Below are positions 1-11,987 of a stretch of 64,000 nucleotides of DNA, piece by piece. Position 1 is the stretch's first letter. Each line of letters begins with the position of its first letter. The stretch spans positions 8,866,001 through 8,930,000 of the forward strand of contig NC_003070.9 in the NCBI RefSeq assembly GCF_000001735.4, given 5' to 3'. Under the pieces are notes generated by a model. It was not told the DNA's origin and did not search any database. It saw only the letters and a program-made list of their open reading frames with translations. The DNA comes from Arabidopsis thaliana. Its lineage: Eukaryota > Streptophyta > Magnoliopsida > Brassicales > Brassicaceae. Both the position numbers and the translations under genes were made by a program.

Positions 1-608
1 ACAACATTGCTCAAATCACCTATGAGCTCAACGTGTTGGGCACACGCGGGCCACGACGAATGCACTGCATCATGAACTCCATCCCAATTTCATCGCTCGA
101 ACCAGGCGGTTCAGTCCCTAACCAACCCGAGAAACTCGTCCCTGCACCATACTCTCTCGACGACTCATTCCGCAGTAACATCTCCTTCTCCAAATCATCA
201 TTTGACCACCGCTCCCTCGATTTCAGCAGTTCTAGATTCTCCGAAATGGGAATATCCTGCGACGACAACGAAGAAGAAGCGAGTTTCAGACCGTTGATTC
301 TAAAGAACAAGCAGCCAAGGTGGCACGAGCAGTTGCAATGCTGGTGTTTGAATTTCCGCGGACGTGTGACAGTTGCATCGGTTAAGAATTTCCAGCTTGT
401 AGCAGCAAGACAGCCGCAGCCTCAAGGGACAGGTGCAGCAGCAGCACCAACAAGTGCACCTGCTCACCCTGAGCAAGACAAGGTGATTCTCCAGTTTGGT
501 AAAGTAGGGAAAGATATGTTCACAATGGACTATAGGTATCCATTATCGGCGTTTCAGGCGTTTGCGATATGCTTAAGCAGCTTTGACACCAAGCTTGCTT
601 GTGAATAG
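1..608 (+). CDS. TLP10: Tubby-like F-box protein, C-terminal part (TLP10-like), truncated by window edge
   Basis: This is the last coding stretch of a tubby-like protein, about 201 residues, open from base 3 to the TAG at 606-608. It begins inside the tubby domain ([16 protein letters not shown]), continues through [18 protein letters not shown] and [14 protein letters not shown], and ends in the invariant plant tail [18 protein letters not shown]. Family knowledge: plant TLPs carry an N-terminal F-box and a C-terminal tubby barrel that binds phosphoinositides, tethering them to the plasma membrane until stress releases them to plastid or nucleus. The F-box and the start lie left of the window. 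An alanine- and proline-rich insert between the last strands (around 430-475) is typical of plant members. The assignment to TLP10 rather than a paralogue rests on the gene order that follows (RBL10, PB1, MEE8). Confidence 0.9.
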   Translation, partial: NIAQITYELNVLGTRGPRRMHCIMNSIPISSLEPGGSVPNQPEKLVPAPYSLDDSFRSNISFSKSSFDHRSLDFSSSRFSEMGISCDDNEEEASFRPLILKNKQPRWHEQLQCWCLNFRGRVTVASVKNFQLVAARQPQPQGTGAAAAPTSAPAHPEQDKVILQFGKVGKDMFTMDYRYPLSAFQAFAICLSSFDTKLACE

Positions 609-1156
609 AAGAAACCACTCGTCTCCTTGATCATTCATGCTAATCCCTTGTCTCTCTCTCTCTTTTATCTATGCTTTTGGTTTTTTTTAGGCAAATCAAA
701 ATTTGTCTCAATACTCAGTTGCTGTACTGTGAGAGTCAGACGTCTACTATTAACATCCTCTTCTCTATTCTAAATCAATTGAACATTTAATAGGTAGTCT
801 TTAACTAATCTTACATGTTACTAACTTCTAAGAAATCACATTGAACAACAATGTATGATGGAAACAAGAAAGAACACACAATCATGTGTCTGAAACCCGA
901 CATGGGGTTCTTCTTGAAGTCTCAATCTTGTACTAACATTGGCAAACCAATACGGCAATACAATGGAAAAAATTCATAGAAATGAACAAAGAGAGGAAGG
1001 ATTTAAGCTCGAGTCTGAAAAGTAAAATCCCCAAACAAAACACATTCAAACTAAATAGTGTGTTAAAGAGTAGGACATAAAATGTAAGAGAAGGGTAAAA
1101 AATGATCCTAAAATAAAAGGTCCATTTGTTGGGAAATTAGAAACGTGAAGGGGAAG
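609..1156. other. Intergenic, TLP10 3' flank and RBL10 upstream region
   Basis: A+T-rich, with a CT-rich tract just after the TLP10 stop. No convincing ORF or repeat seen. It should hold the TLP10 3' UTR and the RBL10 promoter and leader. Confidence 0.6.
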
Positions 1157-2945
1157 ATGGTATCAGTGTCATTATCTCATCATAATCTCTGGCCACCGGA
1201 ATCTGGATCTACGGCGTTTCGTGGTTTCGCAACCGCCGCTTCCGTACACGCCTGCCACCATGTTAGCCGTCACCTCCGCCTTGATTTCCATCTTCGCTCT
1301 TCCCTTAAGGTTCACCTACTCATCTTCGCTCGTTTGTAGTATAATTCCTGGAATCACAAAGCTTAAATTGCTTCGTCAGGCGCTTCTGATTTCTGGGTTA
1401 ATCTCATTTTATTTGACTATGCTCTGCTTCTACAGAAACTGCAGCATTTTTCTGATGATGCAAGAATGAAGTTTGCAAGATACCAAAGAGTATTTGTATT
1501 CAATGGGGCTAATTTTCTCAAGTCTAGAGTTGATATCCGGTTGTCCCAATCTTCGCCATTTGTATGTTTCTTTAATGGTGGAGAGAGTAGATTAAACCCT
1601 AGAGGTGGTGAGGAAGGATCATCGAACCCGGAGACTTCCAAGAGAAACACAGTTAACGGACGGAGATGGACCAATGTCCTTCTTGCCATTAACGTTATGT
1701 ATGTGTTCTGTTCTCTATTACATGTAAAAAGATTATGTCTTTTGGTTTGGTATGTGTTGCATTAGAAGAATGCTTTTATAATCAAGCTTGAGACTTGAGA
1801 GTTGTGAGCTAAGAAGGCTTATGGATTTCATTTTGTGTTTATGATGCTAGAATGTATATTGCACAAATTGCATCCGATGGGAAGGTCCTGACATGGGGAG
1901 CCAAGGTACTGTAGACTTAGTTAAATGAGAGGCAGTTTTTTCTTGCTGCAAATTTGATGTATGTGGATGATTGCAGATAAACAGTTTAATCGAAAGAGGT
2001 CAGCTATGGAGACTGGCTACAGCTTCTGTTCTTCATGCGAATCCTATGCATCTCATGGTCTGTTTCTAACCAATCCTTCACCCTTTGTAATATCTAATCA
2101 TTGCTCTGTATGGCTAAACTGTTTCTCCTTTGTTTTAGATAAATTGCTATTCTTTGAATTCTATTGGACCAACTGCTGAGAGTTTAGGTGGCCCAAAGAG
2201 ATTTCTTGCTGTTTACTTGACATCCGCAGTTGCAAGTAATTGACGACTCATAGACTTTCTTTGATCTTGATGCTTATATATCTCTGTTTCGAGTTTCCTG
2301 ACTCACAGAACCCATCTTAAGAGTTCTAGGTTCAGCAATGAGCTACTGGTTCAACAAAGCGCCATCAGTTGGTGCTTCAGGTGCAATATTCGGATTGGTA
2401 AGTCTCGTGTAGCCATAAGCCTTTGTTTTAGACACGTCTCAAAGACTCATACAAATGAAGTTCTTTAAACGAATGTCCCTTTTGTTTGAGTAGGTTGGCT
2501 CGGTAGCTGTATTTGTTATAAGACACAAACAGATGGTCAGAGGTGGCAATGAGGATCTAATGCAGATAGCTCAAATTATTGCCCTAAACATGGTAAGTAA
2601 TACAACAGAGAAAATTGTATAATCTCTCTTAAGTTCTAACAAGCTTTTATCACTATGCAGGCAATGGGTCTAATGTCCAGACGTATAGATAACTGGGGAC
2701 ATGTAAGTAACCCAATTATGCCTTCAAATGTATTAACCAGTCTCCGATTTTTTCTCGGATCAGTGGTCTGATAACATCTCCGGTGAATTCAGATTGGTGG
2801 CTTACTTGGTGGAACCGCAATGACATGGCTTCTTGGACCACAGTGGAAGTATGAATATACAACAAGAGACGGTCGGAGAGTCTTCATGGACAGTGCTCCT
2901 ATTCCTCTCCTTTTGCGGTGGAGAAATGAACAGCGACGGCTTTGA
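1157..2945 (+). CDS. RBL10: Rhomboid-like protease, plastid type (RBL10)
   Basis: Nine exons joined by GT-AG introns: 1157-1309, 1436-1698, 1851-1905, 1977-2057, 2139-2235, 2330-2397, 2494-2592, 2661-2702, 2793-2945; 1011 nt, 336 residues. The ATG at 1157 is the second possible start codon in its frame (a GTG lies at 1145). The catalytic dyad is intact: Ser233 in GASGAIFGL (exon 6) and His286 in NWGHIGGLLGG (exon 8). The upstream HANPMH loop of rhomboids is also present. The Ser/His/Arg-rich N-terminal 100 residues fit a chloroplast transit peptide. Family knowledge: Arabidopsis RBL10 is an inner-envelope intramembrane serine protease homologue linked to galactolipid synthesis and flower development. 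The exon 2-3 junction (1698/1851) is chosen for its GTATGT donor and gives a slightly unusual INVIMYIAQ reading; other junctions break the frame. Confidence 0.9.
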
Positions 2946-3576
2946 TTCAAGACCAACGAAGCTGAACATTTTCTCTCTCAATGCCGTGTGAATATAGGAA
3001 ATGAATGTATCTTGAAAGATTCGATCCTTGATCAAAGTAGTAGCTTATTGTATTACAGAAATGCAATTGTACTACTAAATAATTGTTGTTTTTGTCGTAA
3101 ATTTCTTTTATAAGAGCCAACTTAGGATTAATTGGTCAACTGGCACACATCGGAATACATTGTTCAAAGTTCAAACCATATAGAAGAAGAAAAAACCAAG
3201 CAAAAGAAGAAAGTTTTGTTTGCTGTACAAGCTGATGATGATGGTGTTCAACTGTTCATTGATGATGATGATGATGATGCTCATGATGTTGATGAAGAGG
3301 TCATGGTATGCTGTTAATGATAATCCTGATAATGATGATGAAAATAATGATAATGATATGATGGTTACCCACTCTTCCCCGATCATATTAAACTTTACTG
3401 GTCCAAGCATGGCCTTTGGCCCTTTGCGGTCCGTTCTTATCTTTGTCATCTTCTGCCCTCAAAAGGGTAAATAAATTAGAAAATATTTCTTTTTCTGGAC
3501 ATCAATAGATCGGTAATCTCATGATTTGGAATATTTATCTGAAGGCTGTTGCAGCTTGCAACATACATTATATAGA
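2946..3576. other. Intergenic, RBL10 3' flank with GAT-rich simple repeat
   Basis: Contains the RBL10 3' UTR and a GAT/ATG trinucleotide-rich stretch at about 3228-3355. The two ORFs that cross the repeat are low complexity and I do not accept them as genes. Confidence 0.55.
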
Positions 3577-4752
3577 AAAGGGCTTATTAGCAGGTACTTT
3601 TTCAAAAGTAATTTATAAAATAGGTAGTTTTTTTTAAAATTAGAGAAATAGACACTTTTTTTTTGCTTTTGTGAGATAAAGAGACATGTGTAATAAATTA
3701 AAAAACAAAATAAGTGTCAAATACCACTTTACCCTTTGTGTTGTTAAAGTTTTTGGAGAGAGACCCTCACCATTTGTTTTTTTCTTTTCTCTTCCTTTTT
3801 AGTTTGTTGATTACTTTTTTATTAAAAAAATCTTTTTTAAAAAATAATATCTTTCGTTTCTTTAATTTACATATTTTCTATCACTAATTTGGTACACCAG
3901 CATTTCAAACAACATTTTGTACACTAACATATTTTGAAAACCTATATTTGTAGAAAATCTCGTAAACCATCAAATATACTAATTTTTCTAATACTTGTAA
4001 ATTAAAATAATGATAATATTCAAAATATTTATACGGTGGTGTACAAAATATGTAAAAGTATACGGTGGTGTACAAAATATGTGAAAGTGTACGATGTTGT
4101 ACACCATTAATATCATGTACACCACTAAAATGGTTCACTCTTTCTAAACGTGGTGTACAAATTATGTGAAGGTGTACAACATATCATGTACACCATATTT
4201 AAGATATCATCTTCGCACATATCGTTTGTACACCAACACGTATACTGTTATATCCAGTATATCACTTCTTACATCAGTATCATACATTACTTTTTATACT
4301 ATTGTCGTACACCACTGTTTGTACACTAGTACTTTTTGCATGGTCACGTACACCGTCGGGTTGAGATTAAATATAAAAAATGTTATGTATTTTCAAAATA
4401 TAGCAAAAGTAAACCTTTTAGATTCACAGAAAAAATTAAATATAAATATGTTGTTGTGAAAATATTTTTATGAAAGTTTTTAAAGCAAACCAAACTTCAA
4501 ATATTTAAATCAAAAAGAATATACATGTAGATATATAAAAACAAAAAATGATATACATGTCATTTACCAATATCTCTATTAGAGAGAATCTCTATTAGAG
4601 AGAATCTCTATTAGAGAAGAGAGAGAAAAGTGTCTACTTTACTAATTTATAAAAAAACTACCCATATTACAAATTATTTATAGAAAAAGTGTCTACTTTA
4701 TAAATTATCTCTATAGAAAATGGTACAAAAATAAACCCAGTTAGCCATTTCC
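3577..4752. mobile_element. Putative non-autonomous DNA transposon with long inverted ends and GTACACC subrepeats
   Basis: A stretch at 3620-3662 (GGTAGTTTTTTTT then AGACACTTTTT) matches the reverse complement of 4621-4665 with only a few mismatches. A second copy of the AAAGTGTCTACTTTA motif lies at 4684-4700, and outer ends at about 3577 and 4752 are more loosely alike. The interior holds about 14 copies of GTACACC or its complement in both orientations (3889-4355), two of them in a 30-bp direct repeat at 4032-4090, plus three tandem copies of AGAATCTCTATTAG at about 4573-4616. There is no transposase ORF. Long degenerate inverted ends around AT-rich non-coding DNA fit a Mutator-like or similar non-autonomous element. 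I could not define a clean target-site duplication, so the edges are approximate and the superfamily is a guess. Confidence 0.45.
4032..4090. repeat. Short direct repeat inside the 3577-4752 element
   Basis: Two near-identical units of about 30 bp, each containing ACGGTGGTGTACAAAATATG followed by TAAAAGT or TGAAAGT. Confidence 0.75.
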
Positions 4753-5567
4753 ATTAGAAGTTCTAAAACTAAGAAAACTTATAATATTATCTAAACAATG
4801 AAATATAATTTATTTATTTTAATTTAAATTTAGGATTAGTTTTTAAAAAATCAGGATACAATTTTACAGAATATTTTATGAATTTAAAATCGGATTATCA
4901 TTATTTCCCTATCTAGCTAGGTAAATAGTTTTTATCCCTAATTACTGAATAATTTATAAATAACTTTAACACCAATACTATCAATATATTATATAATCTG
5001 TAGATAAATTTGGATGATTAATTCGAATATACGCAATGTTACAAAAAAAACTGCACTTATCTTGTTTTGATCCAACCTGAAAAAATGTATGGTGCGGAAC
5101 TTTCTTGATACAAAAAATAAATATTGTATTAATAAATTGATGTCATTTTTTACATGTATTATATTTTATATTTTTATTTTTAGTAATAATATTATAAATT
5201 AATTTACAGAATATAACTAATAATATATTTTGATTTATAGGTACACATTGCTATTAAATAGGGAGAAATGAAAGAAAATAAAATCTCCGGCACTTAAATC
5301 TAATGTTCTTGGTCTAACCAATAAAGAACTATGTTTATCAATCTTATTAATTATTAAAGATAAAATCGTTTAAAAAGAAGATAAACTTAATATTTAATTC
5401 CAAACCAAACAGGATGAGAAAATCATATTACTAGTCGAACTCAAAACCGAAATAAGAAACAGAAAACCCTAAATCCTCTCAAATATTGCCGATCTAAGTA
5501 CTTCTTACATCTTGGGAATCTCTGTGTGAGTATCGTTGTTTTGACTCTCCAAACCTCTGTCGCCGTC
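4753..5567. other. Intergenic, upstream of PB1-domain gene
   Basis: Very A+T-rich with no acceptable ORF. The last 100 bases are the likely promoter and leader of the PB1 gene, with AAACCCTAA at about 5463, a motif common near plant transcription starts. Confidence 0.55.
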
Positions 5568-6386
5568 ATGGAACCACAACCGTCGTTAAATCCTAAGCTC
5601 CATCTGCTCTGTAGCTACGGTGGCCGTATAATGCCCCTCCCACCAGAAAAATCCCTTCACTACATCGGTGGCGAGACGCGGTTAGTCATCGTTCCACGTG
5701 GCATCTCCTTTCTCGACTTCTTCAAGCTTCTCTCCGACAAGCTCCTATCTGGCCGTTCCTTCTCTCTCAAGTACAAGCTCCCTAGCTGCGACTTCGACTC
5801 TCTCATCACCGTCTCCGATAACGAGGACCTACAGAACATGATCGCCGAGTATGATTCCACACGTTTACGGCGTATCCGTCTCTTCCTCTTCCCGTTAAAT
5901 CACGTCGAGTTAACGCGACAGTCCGTGACTGTTAATCGGTTGCTAGGTCTCGAGTCGCCGATATTTACCTCTTTGTCTTCCGTTCTTTCCAGCCCGATTT
6001 TCGCGCCAAATAATGGTCCGGTACAGTTTGTCCATCACAACAAGGTCAATGCAACCACAGCAGAGGAGAATCGGAGACAGGACGAGGCGGCATCTACAAC
6101 ATCCTCCTCTATGTTGCCGCAAGAAAACACCTCCGCCGCTAATGATGTGGGAGGATTTTTAGATAGGGAAACAGAGATAGTTGAGATTCAAGACCAGCCA
6201 CGGCCAATCCTTCAAGAGCCTTTGCCGCAGCAGCAGCAGCAACCATTAATAATCTGCTATTTACCAGTCTGGCAGATGCGACCACATATGGTTACTTATC
6301 CAGTGGCTGCTTATGCATTGACTCCAGCAACAGAACATTCTCCTAGGTTAGATCCTGTACCGGAAAATCAAGAAAACGCGACCTGA
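5568..6386 (+). CDS. PB1 (octicosapeptide/Phox/Bem1p) domain protein
   Basis: Single-exon gene of 272 residues. The ORF is open upstream to 5526, but the first ATG is at 5568 (MEPQPSLNPK). Residues of about 15-110 form a PB1 domain: LHLLCSYGGRIMP, then a hydrophobic GISFLDFFKLLSDKL, then the acidic OPCA-like segment CDFDSLITVSDNEDLQNMI. The rest is low complexity, with a glutamine run near residue 222 and proline-rich segments. Family knowledge: PB1 domains mediate head-to-tail protein pairing; plant members of this class often carry little else. Function is otherwise unknown. Gene order suggests this is AT1G25300. Confidence 0.85.
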   Translation: MEPQPSLNPKLHLLCSYGGRIMPLPPEKSLHYIGGETRLVIVPRGISFLDFFKLLSDKLLSGRSFSLKYKLPSCDFDSLITVSDNEDLQNMIAEYDSTRLRRIRLFLFPLNHVELTRQSVTVNRLLGLESPIFTSLSSVLSSPIFAPNNGPVQFVHHNKVNATTAEENRRQDEAASTTSSSMLPQENTSAANDVGGFLDRETEIVEIQDQPRPILQEPLPQQQQQPLIICYLPVWQMRPHMVTYPVAAYALTPATEHSPRLDPVPENQENAT

Positions 6387-6679
6387 TGGGAGTTTCTTTC
6401 ACGTCAAGGTATCTTTCAATCCTTTTGAGTTTGGGAGTCAATTTTTGTTGTAGAATATAGCGTATGGAACACGTTAGGTTGATATCTCTTGGACCGTGAC
6501 TGATCTTCCTTTCCATCAAGGAAGTTTTGCACCTTAAGGCCGGAATCTTTTTCTTTATATATAATGAAGGCTTAATAGTGGTTATGAATTAATTGTAGTT
6601 TAATTGTCTTATTAGCTCTATGATGATCATGAGATTATTATCTTCTAAAAAGAGTCAACATAATCATTGGATTGAATAG
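6387..6679. other. Intergenic, 3' flank of PB1 gene
   Basis: Likely 3' UTR and flank; no gene seen. Confidence 0.5.
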
Positions 6680-6844
6680 GGTCATTTGACTCATTTCTCA
6701 GTTGGTCCTATCGGCATCGGAGCCTTCTCTTCCTCTCATCCTAAAGCCCGTAATCTTCTGTCCAGGATCCGCTGTTATAATGTATATGCGGAAGGTGTAA
6801 ATAATCTTTGGGATCAAGGTTCAACCTTTTTACAATACCTTTGA
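6680..6844 (+). pseudogene. Coding-like fragment, unrecognised
   Basis: A 54-codon open frame from just after a TAG (6677) to TGA 6842-6844. It has no start codon near its left end, but codon use and composition are unlike the AT-rich flanks. It reads GHLTHFSVGPIGIGAFSSSH at the left and ends NNLWDQGSTFLQYL. TTTCTCAG at 6694-6701 could be a splice acceptor. It may be the remnant of a lost gene or an extra 3' exon; I do not recognise the family. Confidence 0.35.
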
Positions 6845-8178
6845 CAACAACAAAATCTATCTGCATTGGATTTATGTGTAATTTGGATTTTGATAAATTT
6901 GCAAAGACTTAGATAGGTTATTTAGATATTATGTAGTTATTTCCATTATACTTTTTTAACACTATGTATTATTAGTTTATCCATAAAAGCTATTTTAATG
7001 TCAAAGGAAATAGAACAAGGTGTACTTGAAGATATTGGATTTGATGATTATCTTTACTCAAATTTTAATACAATTCTGAATTTAATTGAATATGTTATTA
7101 TTAAAAAGTCTCCTCGATGATTTCTCACATAATATTCAAATATTAGATGTTGCTGAGTTAGTTTTAAAATTGTTTTATCAATGTTAAATAGTAGAAAGTA
7201 AGAAACCAGATAATTACGCCCACCAAAAAAAAAGAAACCAGATATTTACGGTATTTAAAATATAAAAAAAGAAATTCAGATATTTCTTATACAAAGTAAA
7301 TACAAATATATCAAATATGGGTTTTATCATATGAAATTTGTTTAAAATGTGATAATATCTAATAACTTATGAAATTTGAAGAATAAGTAACATGAAAAGA
7401 TAAATATCATATTAACAAATAATAAAAAAGATAATTATCAAGATAATCTATATTCTCAAAATTACAACTGATTTTGCTTTGTTTATAAATATAATTTTTT
7501 TAGAAAAAAAAACAAATTATTGGCCTCCCAATCTTTACCGAACACTTCATAAAACAAAATCTTTGTGGTATTTTTTTCATTTGTTTTGTTATTTGTAGTA
7601 TTTTTCCAAAATATATAAAACAGAAATTTCCGTATTTTAAATACTTTCAATTAATCATAAACACATACAAATATTTAGATATAAGATCAATTCATCTAAC
7701 ACTTATCCTAATTTTTTAAATTGAATTACTTGTTTTAAGGATCATACACTGATACTAGGTCCGGTTGTTAACAGATTAATTTTTCATGAAGACCAAAACA
7801 TATCATAAGGTTTTTATTAAAAGAAAATGGCGGACAGTAGGCGCCTAGTGTTCGAGTATTGACTGATCAAATCATTAACTTTTAATTTGCAAGATCCAGT
7901 AGTACTAAGTTCCGAACGGAATTTAATTAAAGATGGTCTCATGGCTAAAACATAACTCGTAACATCTAAACCAAAAACATACAATTTTATTATAACAAAC
8001 AAACGAAGAACTGAGGCTAAAACATAACTCGTAATATTTAAACCAAAAACATACAATTTGATTATAACAAACCAACAAAGAACAACTGAGAAAATAAGAA
8101 AACTTAGCTAATCGAAACTTTTATCAAGTATCTATATAATACAAAACGGCACCAGCTTCAGTAAACAGTCTCCAGTCG
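6845..8178. other. Intergenic, A+T-rich
   Basis: Extremely A+T-rich from about 6900 to 7750 with no acceptable ORF. Holds a 72-bp tandem duplication at 7943-8088, listed separately. Confidence 0.6.
7943..8088. repeat. 72-bp tandem duplication
   Basis: Two copies of a unit starting GGCTAAAACATAACTCGTAA, at 7943-8014 and 8015 to about 8088. They differ at a handful of positions. Located about 90 bp beyond the MEE8 stop codon. Confidence 0.85.
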
Positions 8179-8834
8179 TCACATATTCCCTGCGAACCCT
8201 TGTAATGCTGGAAATGAAGAGAAATTTAAAAACCAGAAAGATAAATAATCTTTAACGAACAGATCAGAGTATGGCCATAAAAAAAAATTACCTCCGAAAA
8301 GAACTGCAAGGCGCAAGTTGTTCGTGTACTCGATAACGCAATCAAGGATGGCGTTGATATCAGACTGTAAGATTATACGGAAAAAAAAAACATTAACAAA
8401 ACTAACATTTCCCAAGAAAAAAAAATCAGTTAACAAAGGAAGCAGTTGTGAACCTGTGGGCAGTTGGGTGTAATTTCCTTAAGTGTTTCTAGTTGCCTTC
8501 TTATACGTTCCCGCCGTTTCTTCTAAGGTATCCAAAGAAGAGAAAAGAGTAAATCAAGAGTTTCTTGGGGAAGACGTATCATAACAATACAACTATTATT
8601 GGTTACCTTCTTCAACAAGGTATCATGATCAGATTTGTCTGAAGATTTAATCACGCACTGTGTCTTAACTCGCTTCTTCTTTCCTTCTCTCCTCGACTCA
8701 GCTGACCTCTTTTGCCCTACTTTCTCTACACCTTTTTCGTTGTTGATCCTACGCAAGTCACTATTCGCCTCTGGATTAGTGAGCGAGTATAGTATCTCAA
8801 ACCATTGCCGAAGAAATACTTCGTCCTTGTTCAT
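8179..8834 (-). CDS. MEE8: Small atypical bHLH protein (MEE8)
   Basis: Four exons on the minus strand: 8834-8607, 8522-8454, 8364-8292, 8207-8179; 399 nt, 132 residues. The first in-frame ATG is at 8834; the frame is open further upstream but has no ATG there. Residues 1-60 hold MNKDEVFLRQWFEILYSLTN, and a basic stretch follows (KRSAESRREGKKKRVKTQ). The helix-loop-helix is split over exons 2-3: KKRRERIRRQLETLKEITP, then SDINAILDCVIEYTNNLRLA. The protein ends ALQGFAGNM. The basic segment before helix 1 lacks the His-Glu-Arg pattern that reads E-boxes, so it is probably a dimerising non-binding bHLH. Known name: MATERNAL EFFECT EMBRYO ARREST 8, bHLH108. Confidence 0.85.
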
Positions 8835-11800
8835 TCTTTTGATAGTTTTAAGTGATTCTTTACTGATAAGTTTGGCTGATTTGAGTTTAACGCAGACATG
8901 CTTCAAGGGTACTTATACAGGGAGAAAAGGATATATATGTAAACTACTCATGACGAGAAACAACAACGTTTGCCGCTCAAAAAGCTACTCTTCGTCACTA
9001 AGTTACTAATTCTTTAAATAAAATTACATTTATGTAAGGTGGACATCTAAGGTTCATAGATATAGCCAAGAAATGTAACGTGTCCATTTTTGACCTAAGT
9101 CTACGGTTTAAAAAATTAGAGATTTTGGAATGCAGGATATATACACACATAATACGACAATATTAGGACCTTACGAAGTCACGAGGCTCTTGTAATCGTT
9201 TACTCAGAACTCCACATGCATTAGGAGTACTCTACGTCGTACCTTTAATACAAATATTTAAATATTTTCGAGAATGATCTAATTAATCTAGTGATGTAAG
9301 TTACAATATTTCTGAATGGTACCTTCCGGTTTAGAGAGAACCTTGAGTTGCTAAGGGAGATATCCGGTTATAAAACGGTTCATGCGGCAACCTTGTTTAT
9401 CATGCGGCAACCTTGTTTGTCATGCGGCATGATCTTTGTCAGCATTCAGCATGTATGTTGGGATTTAGACTTTCTAAAATCTTATCTAGCACTAAAGTTT
9501 TGACATCAGCCTTATTTGTCTATATGTATGGGTGACATGGTAATAATTTCTTTAACTAAATCTCTGGGATGATTTTTTAAATTAATTTGTAGTTTCTTTA
9601 AGAAGTTACACAACATGAGGTTATAACAATTTTACGTGACATATTTATAACTCACAAATGAACTATTTTTTGTTTTTTATATCTCAGGTGATCGTAAATG
9701 CTTTATAATCTCGGGATATGGAAAACAATGTTAAATTGAGCTATTTTGTTTTTGAAATATGAAAATTCATAGTTTAAAATTTACACAATCGATATAATAT
9801 TCTACAGATTGAGAAATTTATTACCCGTATATAATGATAAGTAAGATTGATTTCAAGAACTTTTGGATCATGAGTCCCTCTATTTTGTTAGTCTTAGTTT
9901 AGGACTCTTCAGATTCAAAGTTTTATATATTAAAAAAGTAAATAGTTTCTAAACATGAGTGTTATATCATCGATCCAAACAATTGGTTTTGACAACGTTG
10001 CACTATTTAGGTAAAATATGCATCCATGGAAACCAAGATTAATAAACATGATGTTTCGAAAATATTAAAGAAAACTGCAATAGAGAAAGAAAAAAGAAAA
10101 AAAACACAAAGACCAAGTGAGATCATGTTATTGCGTAATACATGTGGATTGCGTAGTTTGGTAATGATGTTAGATAGTCTATGCGCTCCAGTGCTCCACA
10201 GCAACGGCTAACTTCTCGAACACACGCTCCTATTTTCAACGTGCCAAAGTTAGAGCCTAGCTTTGATTATCTTTTCTGGTCTATACTCATATTTTGCTGC
10301 TCCATGTATCCACCATCTCTTTTACTGGGGCACACTATATATATGTAAAGTGCTTTTACTGATAAAAAATAGTAAACAAAATGATATTTTAATCTTTTTA
10401 CGTTCTCGTAGTATTCTTTTGTCCAGTCTAATTTACAAAGACTGAGAACATTCATTCTTCACTTAATATTATATAGTGTTGGTGCCTTGGTGGTATGGAT
10501 GATTGATATGCTGAGAAAGCAAAGCATAAAACATAGGTCCAGGCATGTCTGTTCAATGTATGATATCTCTTTTAGCAACACTTTTCTTCTATCCTATCGG
10601 AACTGCAATTACTTTTTTGGTGTCATTCTCATTCATGTGCTTTATTTTATAGGAAATTTTAATTATTTGAAAGAAGTTTCTATTATTGGCTGTTAGTAAA
10701 ACCTCTAAAATTAATCTCACTACTATGAATCAGCATCTATAACTTCATAGTATATCACCACCACAACTATGTTTTTTTTGTTAAATCCCAAACTGTTATT
10801 AAATGTGAAAGATCTTTAATCAAATACATATAGACAATCTCCATTTGTATAACCTTATGTTTATTTCCTTTTAGTTAATTAGCTTGAACTAAGTTTCACA
10901 AATTACATTTACATCTACACATTCACATGCACATACATTGAATATCAACTAATTTTAAAACTGATTAGTTAGTATACGTTCGGAGTAGCTAGACAACTAT
11001 AGACATCATGATTCACATTTTTCAATAAATTGATTACTTGATGATACAAATGTGTGTGTTAACGGCTGGAAAACATACAAAGAGGGACATCATAGTTCAT
11101 AAAGGTGTTCCCTTTATATATAGTTATACATAGAATGTGGGATAATCATGGAGCCGTACTAATCACTCTATTATTTTCTTTACAAAATAAAGTAGAAGTA
11201 GGGGTATTACTTTTTCTACTCCAGCTTACTCTTGTCTACTGCAACTATTATTCATTCGACTGGAACCATTAGCTCATACATATCTTGTATACAATTACTT
11301 AAAAATTTGTATTGTAAATGATAATCATAAATATACATTTTTGTTTGGTAATTATAATCATATTAAATATAGTTAATTGTTAAAGGTCGGTTAGTTTGTC
11401 TCATTCCTTTTGAAGTATGAAAATCACAAATTTTCATTAAGAGAAAACGAAAAATAACAAATAAAACAGCTTCTTTTAATATTAAAGTTTTTTTCTTGAA
11501 AAATTGTAATAATAATATGTGAGCTAAAAGTATATAAAAATTGGCATAAGTGCTCTTTCGTTATGATAAAGAAAGTGCATGAATTTCTCCGCAAGAGCTA
11601 ATCTTTTGCACATTTGTCATCATCATTCTCAAGTTTTGTATTTTCCCATCATTCTATATCACTTAAACTATTCAACATTGATTTTAATTCACCAATAAAT
11701 GAAAACAGAAATTTGTATAAATAAAAATACTAATAAATTGTTGATCTCAAAAAAAAAAAGTTGGGATATTTATAGATAGATACCAAAGTCCAAAGGTCCA

Positions 11801-11987
11801 ACTTAGGAAGCCCGAATCTTCTATCAACGTCTCTCACAGTCCCTTTTCATGCTTTCACACTCTCACTGCTCTTCTCTCTCCAATTCTCTCATCAATCTCC
11901 GCAAACTCTTCTCATTCTTGATATCTCCATTACCAAAAGTAAACTCTTGTCCAAATTCTGCTACTTTTTTGTACTGATTCCTCCGAA
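8835..11987. other. Intergenic, about 3.2 kb between MEE8 and LRR-RLK
   Basis: A+T-rich; short ORFs here are low complexity and not accepted. Holds the MEE8 promoter on the left and the LRR-RLK promoter on the right, with TATTTATAGATA at about 11768 and a CT-rich leader at 11850-11920. A 20-bp repeat cluster sits at 9381-9430. Confidence 0.6.
9381..9430. repeat. Two and a half copies of a 20-bp unit
   Basis: CATGCGGCAACCTTGTTTAT, then the same unit ending GT, then CATGCGGCAT: perfect 20-bp spacing at 9381, 9401 and 9421. Confidence 0.9.

Noticed and set aside
3132-3474. ORFs of poly-Asp or poly-Met over a GAT/ATG repeat
   Set aside because: Low-complexity translation of a trinucleotide repeat in two frames and on the other strand; no homology signal or gene context.
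8635-9009. 124-residue plus-strand ORF near 8.8 kb
   Set aside because: Antisense shadow of MEE8 exon 1, with Leu/Ser-rich translation.
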